Assembly: GCF_009914315.1 (NCBI RefSeq)
Contig: NZ_CP042596.1
Coordinates: forward strand, 4,092,001 to 4,156,000
Direction: 5' to 3'
Source of the DNA: Granulicella sp. WH15
Lineage (GTDB): Bacteria > Acidobacteriota > Terriglobia > Terriglobales > Acidobacteriaceae
Length of the DNA: 64,000 nt
How positions within the stretch are numbered: position 1 is the first letter of the stretch; each line of letters opens with the position of its first letter. The position numbers and the translations under genes are program-made. Below, in pieces: positions 43,080-52,864 of this stretch. The notes under the pieces were generated by a model. The model was not told the origin of the DNA. It did not search any database and saw only the letters and a list, made by a program, of their open reading frames with translations.

Positions 43080-44912
43080 GTGATGATGGTTCGTTCTTCC
43101 GTTTCAACTCGGCTTTCGATGTTCTCGTTCTTCCCGTCCCGAAGCGCTGGCCTGGTGGCCGGTCTGGCCGTTGCCGGTTTGATCGCCCTGGTGCCCGCCG
43201 CGCGCGCGCAGGATGCCGCCGCCCCAGCCCAGACTGCGCCAGCGGCGACCCAGACGGCCCCCGTGGCCGACGTGCCCGTGACGCCCGCCAAGCCGATCAA
43301 GTCTTCGATCTTCTCGTTCGGCAAGGATAAGAAGAAGGCGGACGCCGACAAGAAGGCCGCAGCCCAGCCTGCGCCGGAAAAGGAATCGAAGAAGGAAGAA
43401 AAGGTCATCCAGTCCAAGGACACGCGTAACCGCTACAAGAAGGACAAGAAGATCGAGACCCTGGCCGGTGTCGACGCCAAGCTGCCCGATAAGGCGCTCT
43501 TCGACAAGGCCCAGTACGCCATCGCGCACGGCCACTTCGACGTCGCTCGCCTGGACCTGCAGACGATGTTGAACACGTACCCCGACTCGCAGTACCAGAT
43601 GCGCGCCAAGCTCGCCATCGCCGATAGCTGGTACAAGGAGGGCGGCACTGCGGCCCTGACCCAGGCCGAGAGCGAGTACGCCGACTTCCGCGTCTTCTTC
43701 CCCAACGCGCCTGAAGCTGCTGAAGCTCAGATGCGCATCGGCGACATCTACTTCCGTCAGATGGACCGTCCCGACCGCGACTACGCCAAGGCCACCCACG
43801 CCGAGGAAGAGTATCGCCGTATGTTGACGGACTACCCCGACAGCACGCTCGTCCCCCAGGCCAAGCAGCGCCTGCGCGATGTGCAGGAGGTGCTGGCCAC
43901 CCGTGAGGCCGAGATCGCCGGTTACTACGCCACGCGCGAGAACTGGGCCGCCACCATCGCCCGCTACCAGACCGTGGTGGATACCTACCCGCTCTACAGC
44001 CACATGGACGACGCCCTCATCGGCCTGGGCGATGCCTACTCCGCGCAGGCGCACTTTGTGCGCGGCCTGAAGATGGACGAGACCGCCAAGGCCAAGCTCG
44101 AGGCTACCTTTGACGGTGAGGCCGCCGCGGCCTACCGCAAGGTAGTGCTGGAGCACTCCGCCGCCGCCCACGTCGAGGACGCCCGCGACCGTCTGGCCGC
44201 GATGAACCTTCCGATCCCAACGCCCACGCTGGAGCAGGCGCAGGCCAGCCAGGCGATGGAGAACAGCCGCAATAACTACCGGCTCACCGACCGCGTCGGC
44301 CTCATCATTCTGCACAAGCCGGACACCGTCACGGTGGCCCACATCGGCGATCCGACCTTGACCGATCCCAAGCCGACCCTGGCTCCGGACGTGACCCGCA
44401 ACACGGTCGCGGCCTTCAACAAGGCGCTGCATCCTGATGCCGTTCCCGAGGTTGGAGCCAAGGCTCCGGTCACGGCTGACGGCGAGACCACCGCGGCGGC
44501 TCCGGCAACCACGGCGGCTCCGTTGCAGTTCCAGGATGTACCGGCTGAGGGCGCCACCGGCGGCGCGACCACGGGCACCTCGTTCACAGCGGCTCCGGCC
44601 GGCGGCGCAAGCTCAGGCGGCGGCAACGGCGTGGGCATGGAGGTTCTCTCGCCCGGCGTCAATGGAGCCACCGGCAATACGGTGCCCACGGCGGTTCCCG
44701 GCGTCACTCTAACGGCGAAACCAGCCCCTCTGCCAGCCATCGAGAAGGCCGCCGAAGCACCTACGACGGTCAACGAGATCTCGGCTCCGCAGGCTGCCGC
44801 TCAGGCCCCCAGGGCCGACGGCAAGAAGACCAAGCCCGAGTTCGACAAGGGCGACGAGTCTTCGAGCAAGCACAAGAAGAAGAAGGGCCTCAAGAAGCTG
44901 AACCCGCTATAA
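43080..44912 (+). CDS. Secreted BamD/YbgF-like TPR protein with low-complexity tail
   Basis: GTG 43080 or ATG 43083/43086 may be the start (GAGG upstream). 610 residues. A signal peptide (GLVAGLAVAGLIALVPAARAQ) ends in a signal-peptidase I site; there is no lipobox Cys. After a Lys-rich linker, residues ~130-400 form BamD/ComL-type TPRs: LFDKAQYAIAHGHFDVARLD, YPDSQYQMRAKLAIADSWY, EAAEAQMRIGDIYFRQ, YPDSTLVPQAKQRLRDVQEV. BamD helps fold outer-membrane beta-barrels. The ~200-residue C-terminal part is Ala/Thr/Pro-rich and ends in a Lys cluster. It may be a BamD equivalent or another envelope scaffold. Confidence 0.8.
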   Translation: MMMVRSSVSTRLSMFSFFPSRSAGLVAGLAVAGLIALVPAARAQDAAAPAQTAPAATQTAPVADVPVTPAKPIKSSIFSFGKDKKKADADKKAAAQPAPEKESKKEEKVIQSKDTRNRYKKDKKIETLAGVDAKLPDKALFDKAQYAIAHGHFDVARLDLQTMLNTYPDSQYQMRAKLAIADSWYKEGGTAALTQAESEYADFRVFFPNAPEAAEAQMRIGDIYFRQMDRPDRDYAKATHAEEEYRRMLTDYPDSTLVPQAKQRLRDVQEVLATREAEIAGYYATRENWAATIARYQTVVDTYPLYSHMDDALIGLGDAYSAQAHFVRGLKMDETAKAKLEATFDGEAAAAYRKVVLEHSAAAHVEDARDRLAAMNLPIPTPTLEQAQASQAMENSRNNYRLTDRVGLIILHKPDTVTVAHIGDPTLTDPKPTLAPDVTRNTVAAFNKALHPDAVPEVGAKAPVTADGETTAAAPATTAAPLQFQDVPAEGATGGATTGTSFTAAPAGGASSGGGNGVGMEVLSPGVNGATGNTVPTAVPGVTLTAKPAPLPAIEKAAEAPTTVNEISAPQAAAQAPRADGKKTKPEFDKGDESSSKHKKKKGLKKLNPL

Positions 44913-44934
44913 AGCGCGGGTGCTTCTCCAAAAG

Positions 44935-44964
44935 GGGACGCGGCTTCGGCTGCGTCCCTTTCTT
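44935..44964 (+). terminator. Intrinsic terminator after the BamD-like gene
   Basis: GGGACGCGGC-TTCG-GCTGCGTCCC (44935-44958), a stem closed by a stable TTCG tetraloop with one G-T pair, is followed by TTTCTT. Confidence 0.85.
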
Positions 44965-45019
44965 ATTGCGGCGCGATGCTAGGCTTAAACAGCACACAAA
45001 CAGGTAAGCGAAGGAACGG

Positions 45020-47800
45020 ATGAGCGACGAAAAGAAGGAACTGGCGAAGGCGTACGACCCCTCGGCGATTGAAGAGAAGTGGGCGAAGCACTGGGTAGAA
45101 GAGCGGCTGTTCGATGTAGCGGCCCCTGCGGCGGGCGATCCCGCCAGGGCGTTCACCATGCTGCTGCCGCCTCCCAACGTCACCGGCCGCCTGCACATGG
45201 GGCACATGCTCAACCAGACCGAGATGGACATTATGGCCCGCTGGCACCGCATGAGCGGTGAGCGGTCGCTGTGGGTGCCGGGTACGGACCACGCCGGAAT
45301 CGCCACGCAGATGATGGTCGAAAAGCAGCTCGCTACCGAGGGCACCACCCGGCAGGAGCTGGGACGCGACGCCTTTCTGGAGCGCGTGTGGAGCTGGAAG
45401 AAGCAGTACGGCGGGGCCATCACCGACCAGATGCGCCGCCTGGGAGCCAGCGTGGACTGGTCCCGCGAGTACTTCACCATGGATGACGACCTCTCCGCCG
45501 CCGTCATCGAGGCGTTTGTGCGCCTGTGGGAGCAGGGGCTTATCTATCGCGGAGCCTACATCGTCAACTGGGACCCGGTCATCCAGACCGCCGTTTCGGA
45601 CCTCGAGGTCGTGCACGAGGAGCGGGCGGGCAAGCTCTACCACCTCCGCTACCCGCTGGCCGACGGCAGCGGCTCGATCGTCATTGCGACCACGCGCCCC
45701 GAGACCCTGCTGGGCGACGTGGCCGTCGCCGTGAACCCCACCGATGAGCGTTATCTGGCGTTGCAGGGCAAGACGCTGCGGCTTCCGCTGAGCGGCGTCA
45801 ACGGCGGGGCTGATCGTGAGATTCCTATCCTCGCCGACGACTGGGCGCAGCCCGAGTTCGGCACCGGCGCGGTGAAGGTAACGCCCGCGCACGACCCCAA
45901 CGACTTCGCCATCGGCCAGCGCCACAACCTGCCCAACCTGACCATCCTCGACAAGTCTGCGAAGGTCTCGCTGCCCGGCTCGCCCTATGACGGACTGGAC
46001 CGCTACGCCGCCCGCGAGCGGATCGTTGCCGATCTGGATGCTTTAGGGCTTCTGGTCGAGGTAAAAGACCATGCCATGAGCGTCGGCCTCAGCCAGCGCA
46101 GCGGTTCGGTCATCGAGCCGCGCCTCTCCGACCAGTGGTTCCTCAAGATCCAGCCGCTTGCGGACAAGGCCATCGCCGCCGTCAAGGACGGGCACATCCG
46201 CTTTACGCCGGAGATGTACGAGAAGACATACTTCGAGTGGATGGGCAACATCCATGACTGGTGCCTCTCGCGCCAGCTCTGGTGGGGACATCGTATTCCG
46301 GCGTGGTTCTGCGGCTCGTGTAGCGAGATCACCGTGGCCCGCACCGCGCCCACGACCTGCTCGAAGTGCGGCGGCACGCAGCTTACGCAGGAGACCGACG
46401 TACTCGACACCTGGTTCTCCTCGGGCCTGCTGCCCTTCACCGTCTTCGGCTGGCCCGGCGACGGCAAGGCCACCCCGGACATGGCGGCCTTCTACCCCAC
46501 CGACCTGCTGGTCACCGGCTTCGACATCCTCTTCTTCTGGGTCGCCCGCATGATCATGCTGGGCACGCACTTCATGCTCGACGTGCCCATGCCCGACGGT
46601 TCGCCGCGCACGCTGGCGGAGGCGGTGCCGTTCAAGGACGTCTATATCCATGCGCTCGTCCGCGACGCCGACCGGCAGAAGATGTCCAAGACCAAGGGCA
46701 ATGTCATCGATCCGATCAGCATCATCGAGCGTTTCGGCACCGATGCGGTGCGCTTTACGCTGGCCAGCATGGCCTCGCCCGGAACCGATATCGCCTTCTC
46801 CGAGGAGCGCACCGACGGCTATCGCGCCTTCGCCAACAAGATCTGGAACTCGGCGCGATTCGTCTTCATGAACGTGGATCGTGCAGGGGAGATCGGGATT
46901 ACCGTTGACCTCGCCACGCTGCCCGCTGCACTGAAGAACGTCGAAGGACAGCCGCTCGAAACTCGCTGGATCTGCTCGAAGCTAAGCGGAGCCGCCGGAG
47001 CCGTCGAAAAGGCGCTGGCGGAGTACCGCTTCGACGAGGCCGCCAGCGCTATCTACCAGTTCTTCTGGGGAGACTTCTGCGACTGGTACCTGGAGATCGT
47101 CAAGCTGCGGCTCGACTTCTCCGACACCGCCGACAAGCAGGCCACCGGAGCCGCGCTCACCACGCTGCTCGCGGTCTTCGAGTCGGCACTGCGGCTGCTC
47201 TCGCCCTTCATGCCCTTCCTGACCGAAGAGATCTGGCACGCGCTCTATCAGGGTGCAGCCCCGGCTAAGTCTATTGCGCTCAATCGCTTTCCACTGGCGA
47301 GCGACGCGGCGGCGGACGCCGAGAGCGTCTCCGCGCTGGAGCGGCTGCAGGAGGTCATCGTCACCGTGCGCGGACTGCGCAAGGAAATCGGCGTGCCCGA
47401 GAAGGAGGCCACGCCGGTGCGGATCTACGGTGCGGCCACTGTCGTCGAGATGGCCGCGGCTAACTCCGACGTGCTGGCGAAGATGGCGCGGGTCGCCTCG
47501 GTCGATATCGCGCGGGAGCCGCTGGCTGGCAACGGTATTCGCAGCACCGCGGCCTTTGACGTGCAGGTGGTCTACGACCGCGTGGTCGATGTGGTCGCCG
47601 AGCGGGAACGGCTTACCAAGGACCTGGCCAAGTACGAAAAGGGACTTCAGGCGGCGGAGAAGCAGCTTGGCAATGAGGCATTTATCGGCCGCGCTCCGGC
47701 GCACATCGTCGATGGGCTGAAGAAACAAGCGGCCGAGACTCGGCTGCTCTACGACAAGACCGTGGCTGGGCTGAAGGAGCTGGACGCTCTCGAAGGCTAA
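45020..47800 (+). CDS. valS: Valine--tRNA ligase
   Basis: 926 residues, ATG preceded by GAAGGAACGG. Class I synthetase for tRNA-Val. HIGH motif is HMGH in PPNVTGRLHMGHML (52-64); KMSKS is KMSKT (554-558) in DRQKMSKTKGNVIDP. The editing domain (~200-350) has RPETLLGDVAVAVNP and VKVTPAHDPNDF. The anticodon-binding region and the C-terminal coiled coil (YEKGLQAAEKQLGNEAFIGRA) are intact. Single gene ended by a strong terminator at 47810-47846. Confidence 0.97.
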   Translation: MSDEKKELAKAYDPSAIEEKWAKHWVEERLFDVAAPAAGDPARAFTMLLPPPNVTGRLHMGHMLNQTEMDIMARWHRMSGERSLWVPGTDHAGIATQMMVEKQLATEGTTRQELGRDAFLERVWSWKKQYGGAITDQMRRLGASVDWSREYFTMDDDLSAAVIEAFVRLWEQGLIYRGAYIVNWDPVIQTAVSDLEVVHEERAGKLYHLRYPLADGSGSIVIATTRPETLLGDVAVAVNPTDERYLALQGKTLRLPLSGVNGGADREIPILADDWAQPEFGTGAVKVTPAHDPNDFAIGQRHNLPNLTILDKSAKVSLPGSPYDGLDRYAARERIVADLDALGLLVEVKDHAMSVGLSQRSGSVIEPRLSDQWFLKIQPLADKAIAAVKDGHIRFTPEMYEKTYFEWMGNIHDWCLSRQLWWGHRIPAWFCGSCSEITVARTAPTTCSKCGGTQLTQETDVLDTWFSSGLLPFTVFGWPGDGKATPDMAAFYPTDLLVTGFDILFFWVARMIMLGTHFMLDVPMPDGSPRTLAEAVPFKDVYIHALVRDADRQKMSKTKGNVIDPISIIERFGTDAVRFTLASMASPGTDIAFSEERTDGYRAFANKIWNSARFVFMNVDRAGEIGITVDLATLPAALKNVEGQPLETRWICSKLSGAAGAVEKALAEYRFDEAASAIYQFFWGDFCDWYLEIVKLRLDFSDTADKQATGAALTTLLAVFESALRLLSPFMPFLTEEIWHALYQGAAPAKSIALNRFPLASDAAADAESVSALERLQEVIVTVRGLRKEIGVPEKEATPVRIYGAATVVEMAAANSDVLAKMARVASVDIAREPLAGNGIRSTAAFDVQVVYDRVVDVVAERERLTKDLAKYEKGLQAAEKQLGNEAFIGRAPAHIVDGLKKQAAETRLLYDKTVAGLKELDALEG

Positions 47801-47809
47801 AGTCTCGAC

Positions 47810-47846
47810 AAAAAGCCCCCACACCGCCATGGTGTGGGGGCTTTTT
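47810..47846. terminator. Bidirectional intrinsic terminator after valS
   Basis: AAAAAGCCCCCACACC and GGTGTGGGGGCTTTTT form a perfect 16-bp stem with loop GCCAT. The poly-A and poly-T flanks make it active in either direction. Confidence 0.95.
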
Positions 47847-47851
47847 GCATT

Positions 47852-47935
47852 TGTCCTGCCGGACGGACCCGCTCCGCGCGGAGCGGGCGTTTGCACGCCT
47901 TTTTAAGGCTTCGCGTGGCCCTCCCGTTGGTCGAT
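47852..47935. repeat. Module C with truncated half of module B
   Basis: C is complete (GTCCTGCCGGACGGACCCGC, GGCGTTTGCACGCCTTTTT). B stops after its left arm (CCCTCCCGTTGGTCG) at 47933; the sequence then becomes AT-rich and unrelated. It looks broken by the insertion or deletion that brought in the AT-richer segment carrying the LprI-like gene. Confidence 0.8.
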
Positions 47936-48089
47936 TCAAAGATTTTTGGGTAGTGGGACAATTTAAATCCCCAAGCCAAAACGGAACTCCGCCCCTTAGG
48001 GTTAAGGGGTCCAAAGGGCGCAGGATAGCTGCCCATTACCATGCAGCGTTTGGGAATAACCGCTTCGGCACCCGGTATATACTTTCTCC

Positions 48090-48605
48090 ATGAAATGCGG
48101 AGCTTTGATCTTCTCTCTATTCGCATCAATTACTTGTTCTCACGCTCAGACGCCCCCCAAGAGCATTTCAGCGGCGCAGCTACAGACTGTTATTAGCCTG
48201 CCCCTCGATCAAGCTGTCAAGTTGCGTGAAACATATAAAGGACCGCTCAAATCTGCCTACGCGCGCCAAATAGCCCTGATAAGCAAGGACTGTCAGGCTG
48301 AAAGCGATCAAGGGCAGCAGCCCTACAATATCTGCATAGGCCAAGCAAATGTACAGGCGGACAGAGATTATGCAATCTTCTACCACAATCTACAGATGCT
48401 GTGCCATGACCAGAATCAATTAACGACGCTTCAGGCATTTGAGGCGACATGGCAGATGTACAAAGACAGCGCTATAAAAGCAACGCACGCGTCATGGCCA
48501 GGCGGTACTGGTGCACCTGGTTTCGCCGGCCAAGTATATTTGTCGTTGCTTCGCAATCACATGCGTGAATTGGATGAAATATACGGCCTAAATATCTCTC
48601 AATAG
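48090..48605 (+). CDS. Secreted DUF1311/LprI-like protein
   Basis: 171 residues with a signal peptide (LIFSLFASITCSHAQ). The remaining sequence has a DUF1311-like pattern: a Cys-containing start (CIGQANVQADRDYAIFYHNLQ), a Leu/Gln-rich helix (LTTLQAFEATWQMYKDSAI), a GG loop and a final helix (SLLRNHMRELDEIYG). LprI-type proteins are periplasmic lysozyme inhibitors or related envelope proteins in other bacteria; here the role is inferred. Its codon use is visibly AT-richer than valS and rho on either side, and it lies next to a truncated repeat, so it may be a recent arrival. Confidence 0.65.
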   Translation: MKCGALIFSLFASITCSHAQTPPKSISAAQLQTVISLPLDQAVKLRETYKGPLKSAYARQIALISKDCQAESDQGQQPYNICIGQANVQADRDYAIFYHNLQMLCHDQNQLTTLQAFEATWQMYKDSAIKATHASWPGGTGAPGFAGQVYLSLLRNHMRELDEIYGLNISQ

Positions 48606-48820
48606 CAACGTAGCAAAAGCCCAGCCCGCTCCGTTTTATTCGTGCTGATCTTACGCATGATAATGTCCTTTACCATGCGTTCGCGGTAGCAGATATCCTT
48701 TGGATTCAAACTGGGCCACTACCGATTCTTGTTGCCACTAGCCAAGACTTTCTTCTCGGGAGTAATATTCGACGCCGGGATCGCAAGTCGTGGCTCCCGG
48801 TGATCCACAGGAGGGTGCGG

Positions 48821-48928
48821 ATGCTCCTTACGGTTTGGGCTGTCTTGTTTATTCTGCTCCCGGTCGCGGGAATCGTCGCCGGAGTCTGCTTCCGGAACAA
48901 GCCCGAGGTGAGGCTGAGACACAGGTGA
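48821..48928 (+). CDS. Possible 35-residue membrane peptide
   Basis: ATG 48821 has a strong ribosome site (AGGAGGG, six bases upstream). The product is one hydrophobic helix (LLTVWAVLFILLPVAGIVAG) with a basic end (RNKPEVRLRHR). The TGA lies eight bases before the rho terminator stem. I see no family. The 215 bases before it show no other gene. Confidence 0.4.
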   Translation: MLLTVWAVLFILLPVAGIVAGVCFRNKPEVRLRHR

Positions 48929-48935
48929 TTCAAGC

Positions 48936-48965
48936 AAAAAAACGCCCCGGATGATCTCCGGGGCG
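48936..48965 (-). terminator. Intrinsic terminator of rho
   Basis: CGCCCCGG and CCGGGGCG (48943-48965) with a 7-base loop, followed on the minus strand by seven T. It lies 25 bases after the rho stop. Confidence 0.9.
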
Positions 48966-48989
48966 CTTCTCCATCTTCATGGCGGGATG

Positions 48990-50240
48990 CTAGATGGAAC
49001 TCATGTTGTGCAGGAACTCCTGGTTGTTGCGGGTCTTGGCCAGCTTGTCGGTAAGCAGTTCCATGGCCTCGACCGGCGAGAGCGGGTTCAGAACCTTGCG
49101 CAGAATCCAGGTCCGTTGCAGGTCTTCCTTCGGGATCAGCAGCTCTTCCTTACGGGTGCCCGAGCGCTGAATGTCGATGGCCGGGAAGACGCGCTTGTCG
49201 ACCAGCTTGCGGTCGAGGATGACCTCCATGTTGCCGGTGCCCTTGAACTCCTCGAAGATGACCTCGTCCATGCGCGAGCCGGTATCGACCAGCGCGGTGG
49301 CGATGATGGTGAGCGAGCCACCCTCTTCGATGTTGCGGGCCGCGCCGAAGAAACGCTTGGGGCGCTGCAGGGCGTTGGAGTCGACGCCGCCCGAGAGCAC
49401 CTTGCCCGACGGGGGGACGATGGTGTTGTAGGCTCGGGCCAGGCGGGTGATCGAGTCGAGCAGGATGACGACGTCGCGCTTGTGCTCGACGAGGCGCTTG
49501 GCCTTCTCGATAACCATCTCGGCAACCTGTACGTGGCGGGCAGCGGGTTCGTCGAAGGTCGAGGAGATGACCTCGCCGCGAACCGACCGCTGCATGTCGG
49601 TAACTTCCTCAGGACGCTCGTCGATGAGCAGAACGATGAGGACGACCTCCGGGTGATTGGCCGTGATCGAGTTCGCGATCGACTGCAGGAGCATCGTCTT
49701 GCCGGTGCGCGGCGGGGCCACGATGAGGCCGCGCTGGCCCTTGCCGACGGGGGTGAGCAGGTCCATGACGCGCCCGGAGATGTGCTCACGGACGGTCTCC
49801 ATCTTCACCCGCTCCTGCGCGTAGAGCGGCGTCAGGTTGTCGAAGAGGATCTTGTTGCGCGTCTCCTCGGGCGACTCGAAGTTGATCGCCTCGATCTTGA
49901 CCAGCGCGAAGTACTTCTCGCCCTCGTGCGGGGGGCGGACGTTGCCGGAGATGGTGTCGCCGGTCTTCAGGTCGAACTTGCGGATCTGCGAGGGCGAGAC
50001 GTAGATATCGTCGGGGCCGGGCAGGTAGTTGTAATCCGGAGAGCGGAGGAAGCCATAGCCGTCAGGCAGGATCTCGAGGACGCCTTCGGCGAAGATGTGG
50101 CCCTCTTTTTCGCTCTGGGCCTGCAGAATCTTGAAGATAAGGTCTTGTTTGCGGAGGGCGCTGGTACCGGCGATATCGAGTCCGCGGGCAAGTTTGCCGA
50201 GTTCGGCGATGTTGTGCTCTTTTAGCTCAGAGATGGTCAT
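48990..50240 (-). CDS. rho: Transcription termination factor Rho
   Basis: 416 residues. N-terminal helix bundle ([20 protein letters not shown]), RNA-binding cold-shock-like domain ([33 protein letters not shown]), then the RecA-type ATPase with Walker A APPRTGKT (175-182), Walker [17 protein letters not shown] and [19 protein letters not shown] (R loop region). It is a hexameric RNA translocase that ends untranslated transcripts. rpoZ lies 201 bases upstream on the same strand; that gap is AT-rich and shows no gene and may be the rho leader, which is autoregulated in other bacteria. Confidence 0.97.
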   Translation of the reverse strand: MTISELKEHNIAELGKLARGLDIAGTSALRKQDLIFKILQAQSEKEGHIFAEGVLEILPDGYGFLRSPDYNYLPGPDDIYVSPSQIRKFDLKTGDTISGNVRPPHEGEKYFALVKIEAINFESPEETRNKILFDNLTPLYAQERVKMETVREHISGRVMDLLTPVGKGQRGLIVAPPRTGKTMLLQSIANSITANHPEVVLIVLLIDERPEEVTDMQRSVRGEVISSTFDEPAARHVQVAEMVIEKAKRLVEHKRDVVILLDSITRLARAYNTIVPPSGKVLSGGVDSNALQRPKRFFGAARNIEEGGSLTIIATALVDTGSRMDEVIFEEFKGTGNMEVILDRKLVDKRVFPAIDIQRSGTRKEELLIPKEDLQRTWILRKVLNPLSPVEAMELLTDKLAKTRNNQEFLHNMSSI

Positions 50241-50441
50241 GGGTCCTGTTTCTATTGCGGAGATTTTAAGGGGGTAGGGATGAAGCTTAGGCGGGATCTG
50301 CGTAACGAATCTTCTTTTTGATGAGAGGGGTCGTGCGGAGGCCGGAAAGCGGCTATTTCGATGCGTGGGGGGATGCTGCGGATTTAGTATATCAGAAAAA
50401 TTTTGTACAGGAAGAACAACGAAAGGTGAAGCGGCCGCGCG

Positions 50442-50663
50442 TTAAGCTGCGCGGCGCTCTTCGACGTGAATCTTCTGCACGACCGGCTCGGTGGCATCGT
50501 CCATCGGAACGGTGTCCTTGAAGCGGTCGAGAACCTCATTGGTCGTATCCTGCAGCCGCGTGTTCGGCTTGTGCAGCTTGCGAGTCGCCTTCGAGGCGAG
50601 TTGACAGAGCTGGTAGCGGTTCGTTACGTGAGTCAGTGCTCCAAAGATCAAATCTGAGCGCAT
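50442..50663 (-). CDS. rpoZ: DNA-directed RNA polymerase omega subunit
   Basis: 73 residues starting MRSDLIFGALTHVTNRYQL, with AAGGAA upstream. The omega signature NRYQLCQLASKATRKLHKP matches the RpoZ block that cradles the beta' C-terminus (usually NRFELVLLAAKRAR in proteobacteria). A short acidic/basic tail follows. It stabilises RNA polymerase and in some bacteria forms part of the ppGpp site. Placed before rho, it suggests a transcription-machinery unit. Confidence 0.85.
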   Translation of the reverse strand: MRSDLIFGALTHVTNRYQLCQLASKATRKLHKPNTRLQDTTNEVLDRFKDTVPMDDATEPVVQKIHVEERRAA

Positions 50664-51162
50664 TCTGTGTTCCTTTCCTATAGCGCATACGCGGACGATC
50701 TACAGTCGCACCGTGAGTATGCTTGAGGTAAAAATGTCAGCGGAGAAACGATGTTGCCGGCATACTTCTTTTTGACCGGATGTGAAATCTCTCACTGCCT
50801 GCTAATCATTAGACGCAAAGGAACCGCGTGCGACTCCAATGTTTCTATCCATTCGGTACTGAAGTCAGTGCGAAGAGCGGCACTGCATCCAGCATTACTA
50901 TCGGCGAAACCGGTCATCCACACCTGACGGCACAACCTCTTCCAGATAAATCCTAAAGAAGAGCATATGCCGCTGAACCGGGCGCCGGTTTTGTCTGGCC
51001 CTCAAGCAAAGTAATTGGTCTGGAAAGGGGAGTCAATACTTATTTTTGGAAGTTACCGATTTGGGATGTACAGAAAAAGGGATTCTCGGCTACTCCTAAA
51101 GCACCACAAGTAGTTCATTTTCAATGGCTCAGCCAGGGGAAACAAGGCTGAGGAAAACCTAT
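50664..51162. other. 499-bp gap without a supported gene
   Basis: It lies between rpoZ and comM, both on the minus strand. I find no coding frame with family resemblance. It is AT-richer than its surroundings and holds a terminator-like hairpin on the + strand, ACCGG-GC-GCCGGT followed by TTTT (~50976-50990). It must contain the rpoZ promoter and the comM 3' end. A small RNA is possible but I see no clear promoter. Confidence 0.5.
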
Positions 51163-52761
51163 TCAAGACCAGTAACTGCGGTCGAGCGTCCGGTACTGGA
51201 TGGCCTCCGCGATGTGCTTGACTGCGATATCCGGTGCACCCTCCAGGTCGGCGATGGTGCGGGAGACCTTCAGAATCCGGTCGTGGGCGCGGGCGCTGAG
51301 GCCCTGCTGCTGCATCGCACGCTCCAACAGACGCTCGGCGTCGGTGGAAAGCTCGCAGAAGGTACGAATCTGCTGGGTGCTCATCTGAGCGTTGGCGAAG
51401 ACGCCCTGGCTGGCCGAACGCGCCGTGCCCCGGGTCCGCTCGGGAGTTGGTCCGGCGGCAAAACGCTCGTGCTGGCGATCTCGGGCGGCCAGGACGCGGG
51501 CGCGAATCTGCTCGGAGCCCTCGGCGGAGGCTCCGCTGCGTAACTCCTTGTATTGCACCGCCGGAACCTCGATATGGATGTCGATACGGTCGAGCAGCGG
51601 GCCGGAGACCTTGGAGACGTAGCGCTGGATCATCGGCGGCGTACACATGCACTCGCGGCTCTTGTCGTTGAAGTAGCCGCAGGGGCAGGGATTCATAGCG
51701 GCGGCCAGCATGAAGCGCGCCGGGAAGCTAAGGCTCATGGAGGCGCGCGAGATGGTGACGTGGCCGTCCTCGAGCGGCTGGCGCAGCACCTCGAGGACGT
51801 TGCGGGGGAACTCGGGTAGCTCGTCCAGAAAGAGCAGCCCGTTGTGCGCCAGAGAGACCTCGCCCGGGCGCGGAGTGGCTCCGCCGCCGATCAGACCGGC
51901 GTCCGAGATGGTGTGGTGCGGGGCGCGGAAGGGGCGGTGCGTGACCAGCCCTTCGTCGGCGTTCAGGACGCCCGCCACGGAATGGATTTTGGTGGTCTCT
52001 AGCGCCTCCTCGAACTGGAAGGGAGCAAGAATAGACGGCAGGCGCTTGGCCAGCATGGTCTTGCCGGAACCGGGAGGACCAATCATCAGGATGTTGTGGC
52101 CGCCCGCCGCTGCCACCTCCAGTGCGCGCTTGGCGACCTGCTGGCCGCGGACGTCCTTGAAGTCGTGGGGGAAGACCTGTAGCTCCTGGAGCAGATCCGT
52201 GGGGGCGATGCGGAGCGGCGACACGGTCAGGGTGTCGGTGGCGGCGGCGTTGAGCAGCTCGCGGACTTCGAGCAGGCTTCGGACCGGGTAGACGTTGACG
52301 CCCTCCACCACAGCCGCCTCGCGGGCGTTGCTGGCCGGGATGACCAGGTTGCGGATACCGCGGGCGCGGGCCGCCACGGCGATGGGAAGCATCCCCTGCA
52401 CGGCGCGGAGACTGCCGTCGAGGCCCAGCTCGCCGATGAGCAGGAAGTCGGAGAGATCTTTGATGTGCAGTGCGCCGTAGGCCCCCAGGATGCCGATGGC
52501 GATGGGCAGGTCGAAGCCGGAGCCCTCTTTCTTGAGGTCTGCCGGGGCTAGGTTGATGGTGATGCGGGTGGGAGGAAGCTCGAAGCCGGAGTTCTTGATG
52601 GCCGAGCGCACGCGGTCGCGGCTCTCGCGCACGGCAGCGTCGGGCAGGCCTACGGTGTGGAAGACGTCCTCGGCGAGCTTGACGCCGGAGAAGTCCACCT
52701 CAACATCGATGATGTGCGCGTCGATGCCGTAGACGGCTGCGCTTAAAGCTTTGAAGAGCAT
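51163..52761 (-). CDS. comM: YifB/ComM-type AAA+ ATPase (Mg-chelatase-like)
   Basis: 532 residues. N-terminal Lon-like fold domain ([40 protein letters not shown]), central AAA+ domain with Walker [20 protein letters not shown], Walker [10 protein letters not shown], and [17 protein letters not shown]; a Cys pair ([17 protein letters not shown]) and a C-terminal helical domain ([33 protein letters not shown]) follow. ComM/YifB proteins are hexameric helicases that drive branch migration during natural transformation in Vibrio and Haemophilus. Whether this organism is competent is not shown here. Confidence 0.93.
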   Translation of the reverse strand: MLFKALSAAVYGIDAHIIDVEVDFSGVKLAEDVFHTVGLPDAAVRESRDRVRSAIKNSGFELPPTRITINLAPADLKKEGSGFDLPIAIGILGAYGALHIKDLSDFLLIGELGLDGSLRAVQGMLPIAVAARARGIRNLVIPASNAREAAVVEGVNVYPVRSLLEVRELLNAAATDTLTVSPLRIAPTDLLQELQVFPHDFKDVRGQQVAKRALEVAAAGGHNILMIGPPGSGKTMLAKRLPSILAPFQFEEALETTKIHSVAGVLNADEGLVTHRPFRAPHHTISDAGLIGGGATPRPGEVSLAHNGLLFLDELPEFPRNVLEVLRQPLEDGHVTISRASMSLSFPARFMLAAAMNPCPCGYFNDKSRECMCTPPMIQRYVSKVSGPLLDRIDIHIEVPAVQYKELRSGASAEGSEQIRARVLAARDRQHERFAAGPTPERTRGTARSASQGVFANAQMSTQQIRTFCELSTDAERLLERAMQQQGLSARAHDRILKVSRTIADLEGAPDIAVKHIAEAIQYRTLDRSYWS

Positions 52762-52864
52762 GTATCGGCCTGGTGAAGCGTTGAGGCAGGAATGTGTCGG
52801 AGTATAGCATTACACTCAAACCATCAACACTGAGTTCTGCAAGAGGCCGGCCGGAGATGCAACC

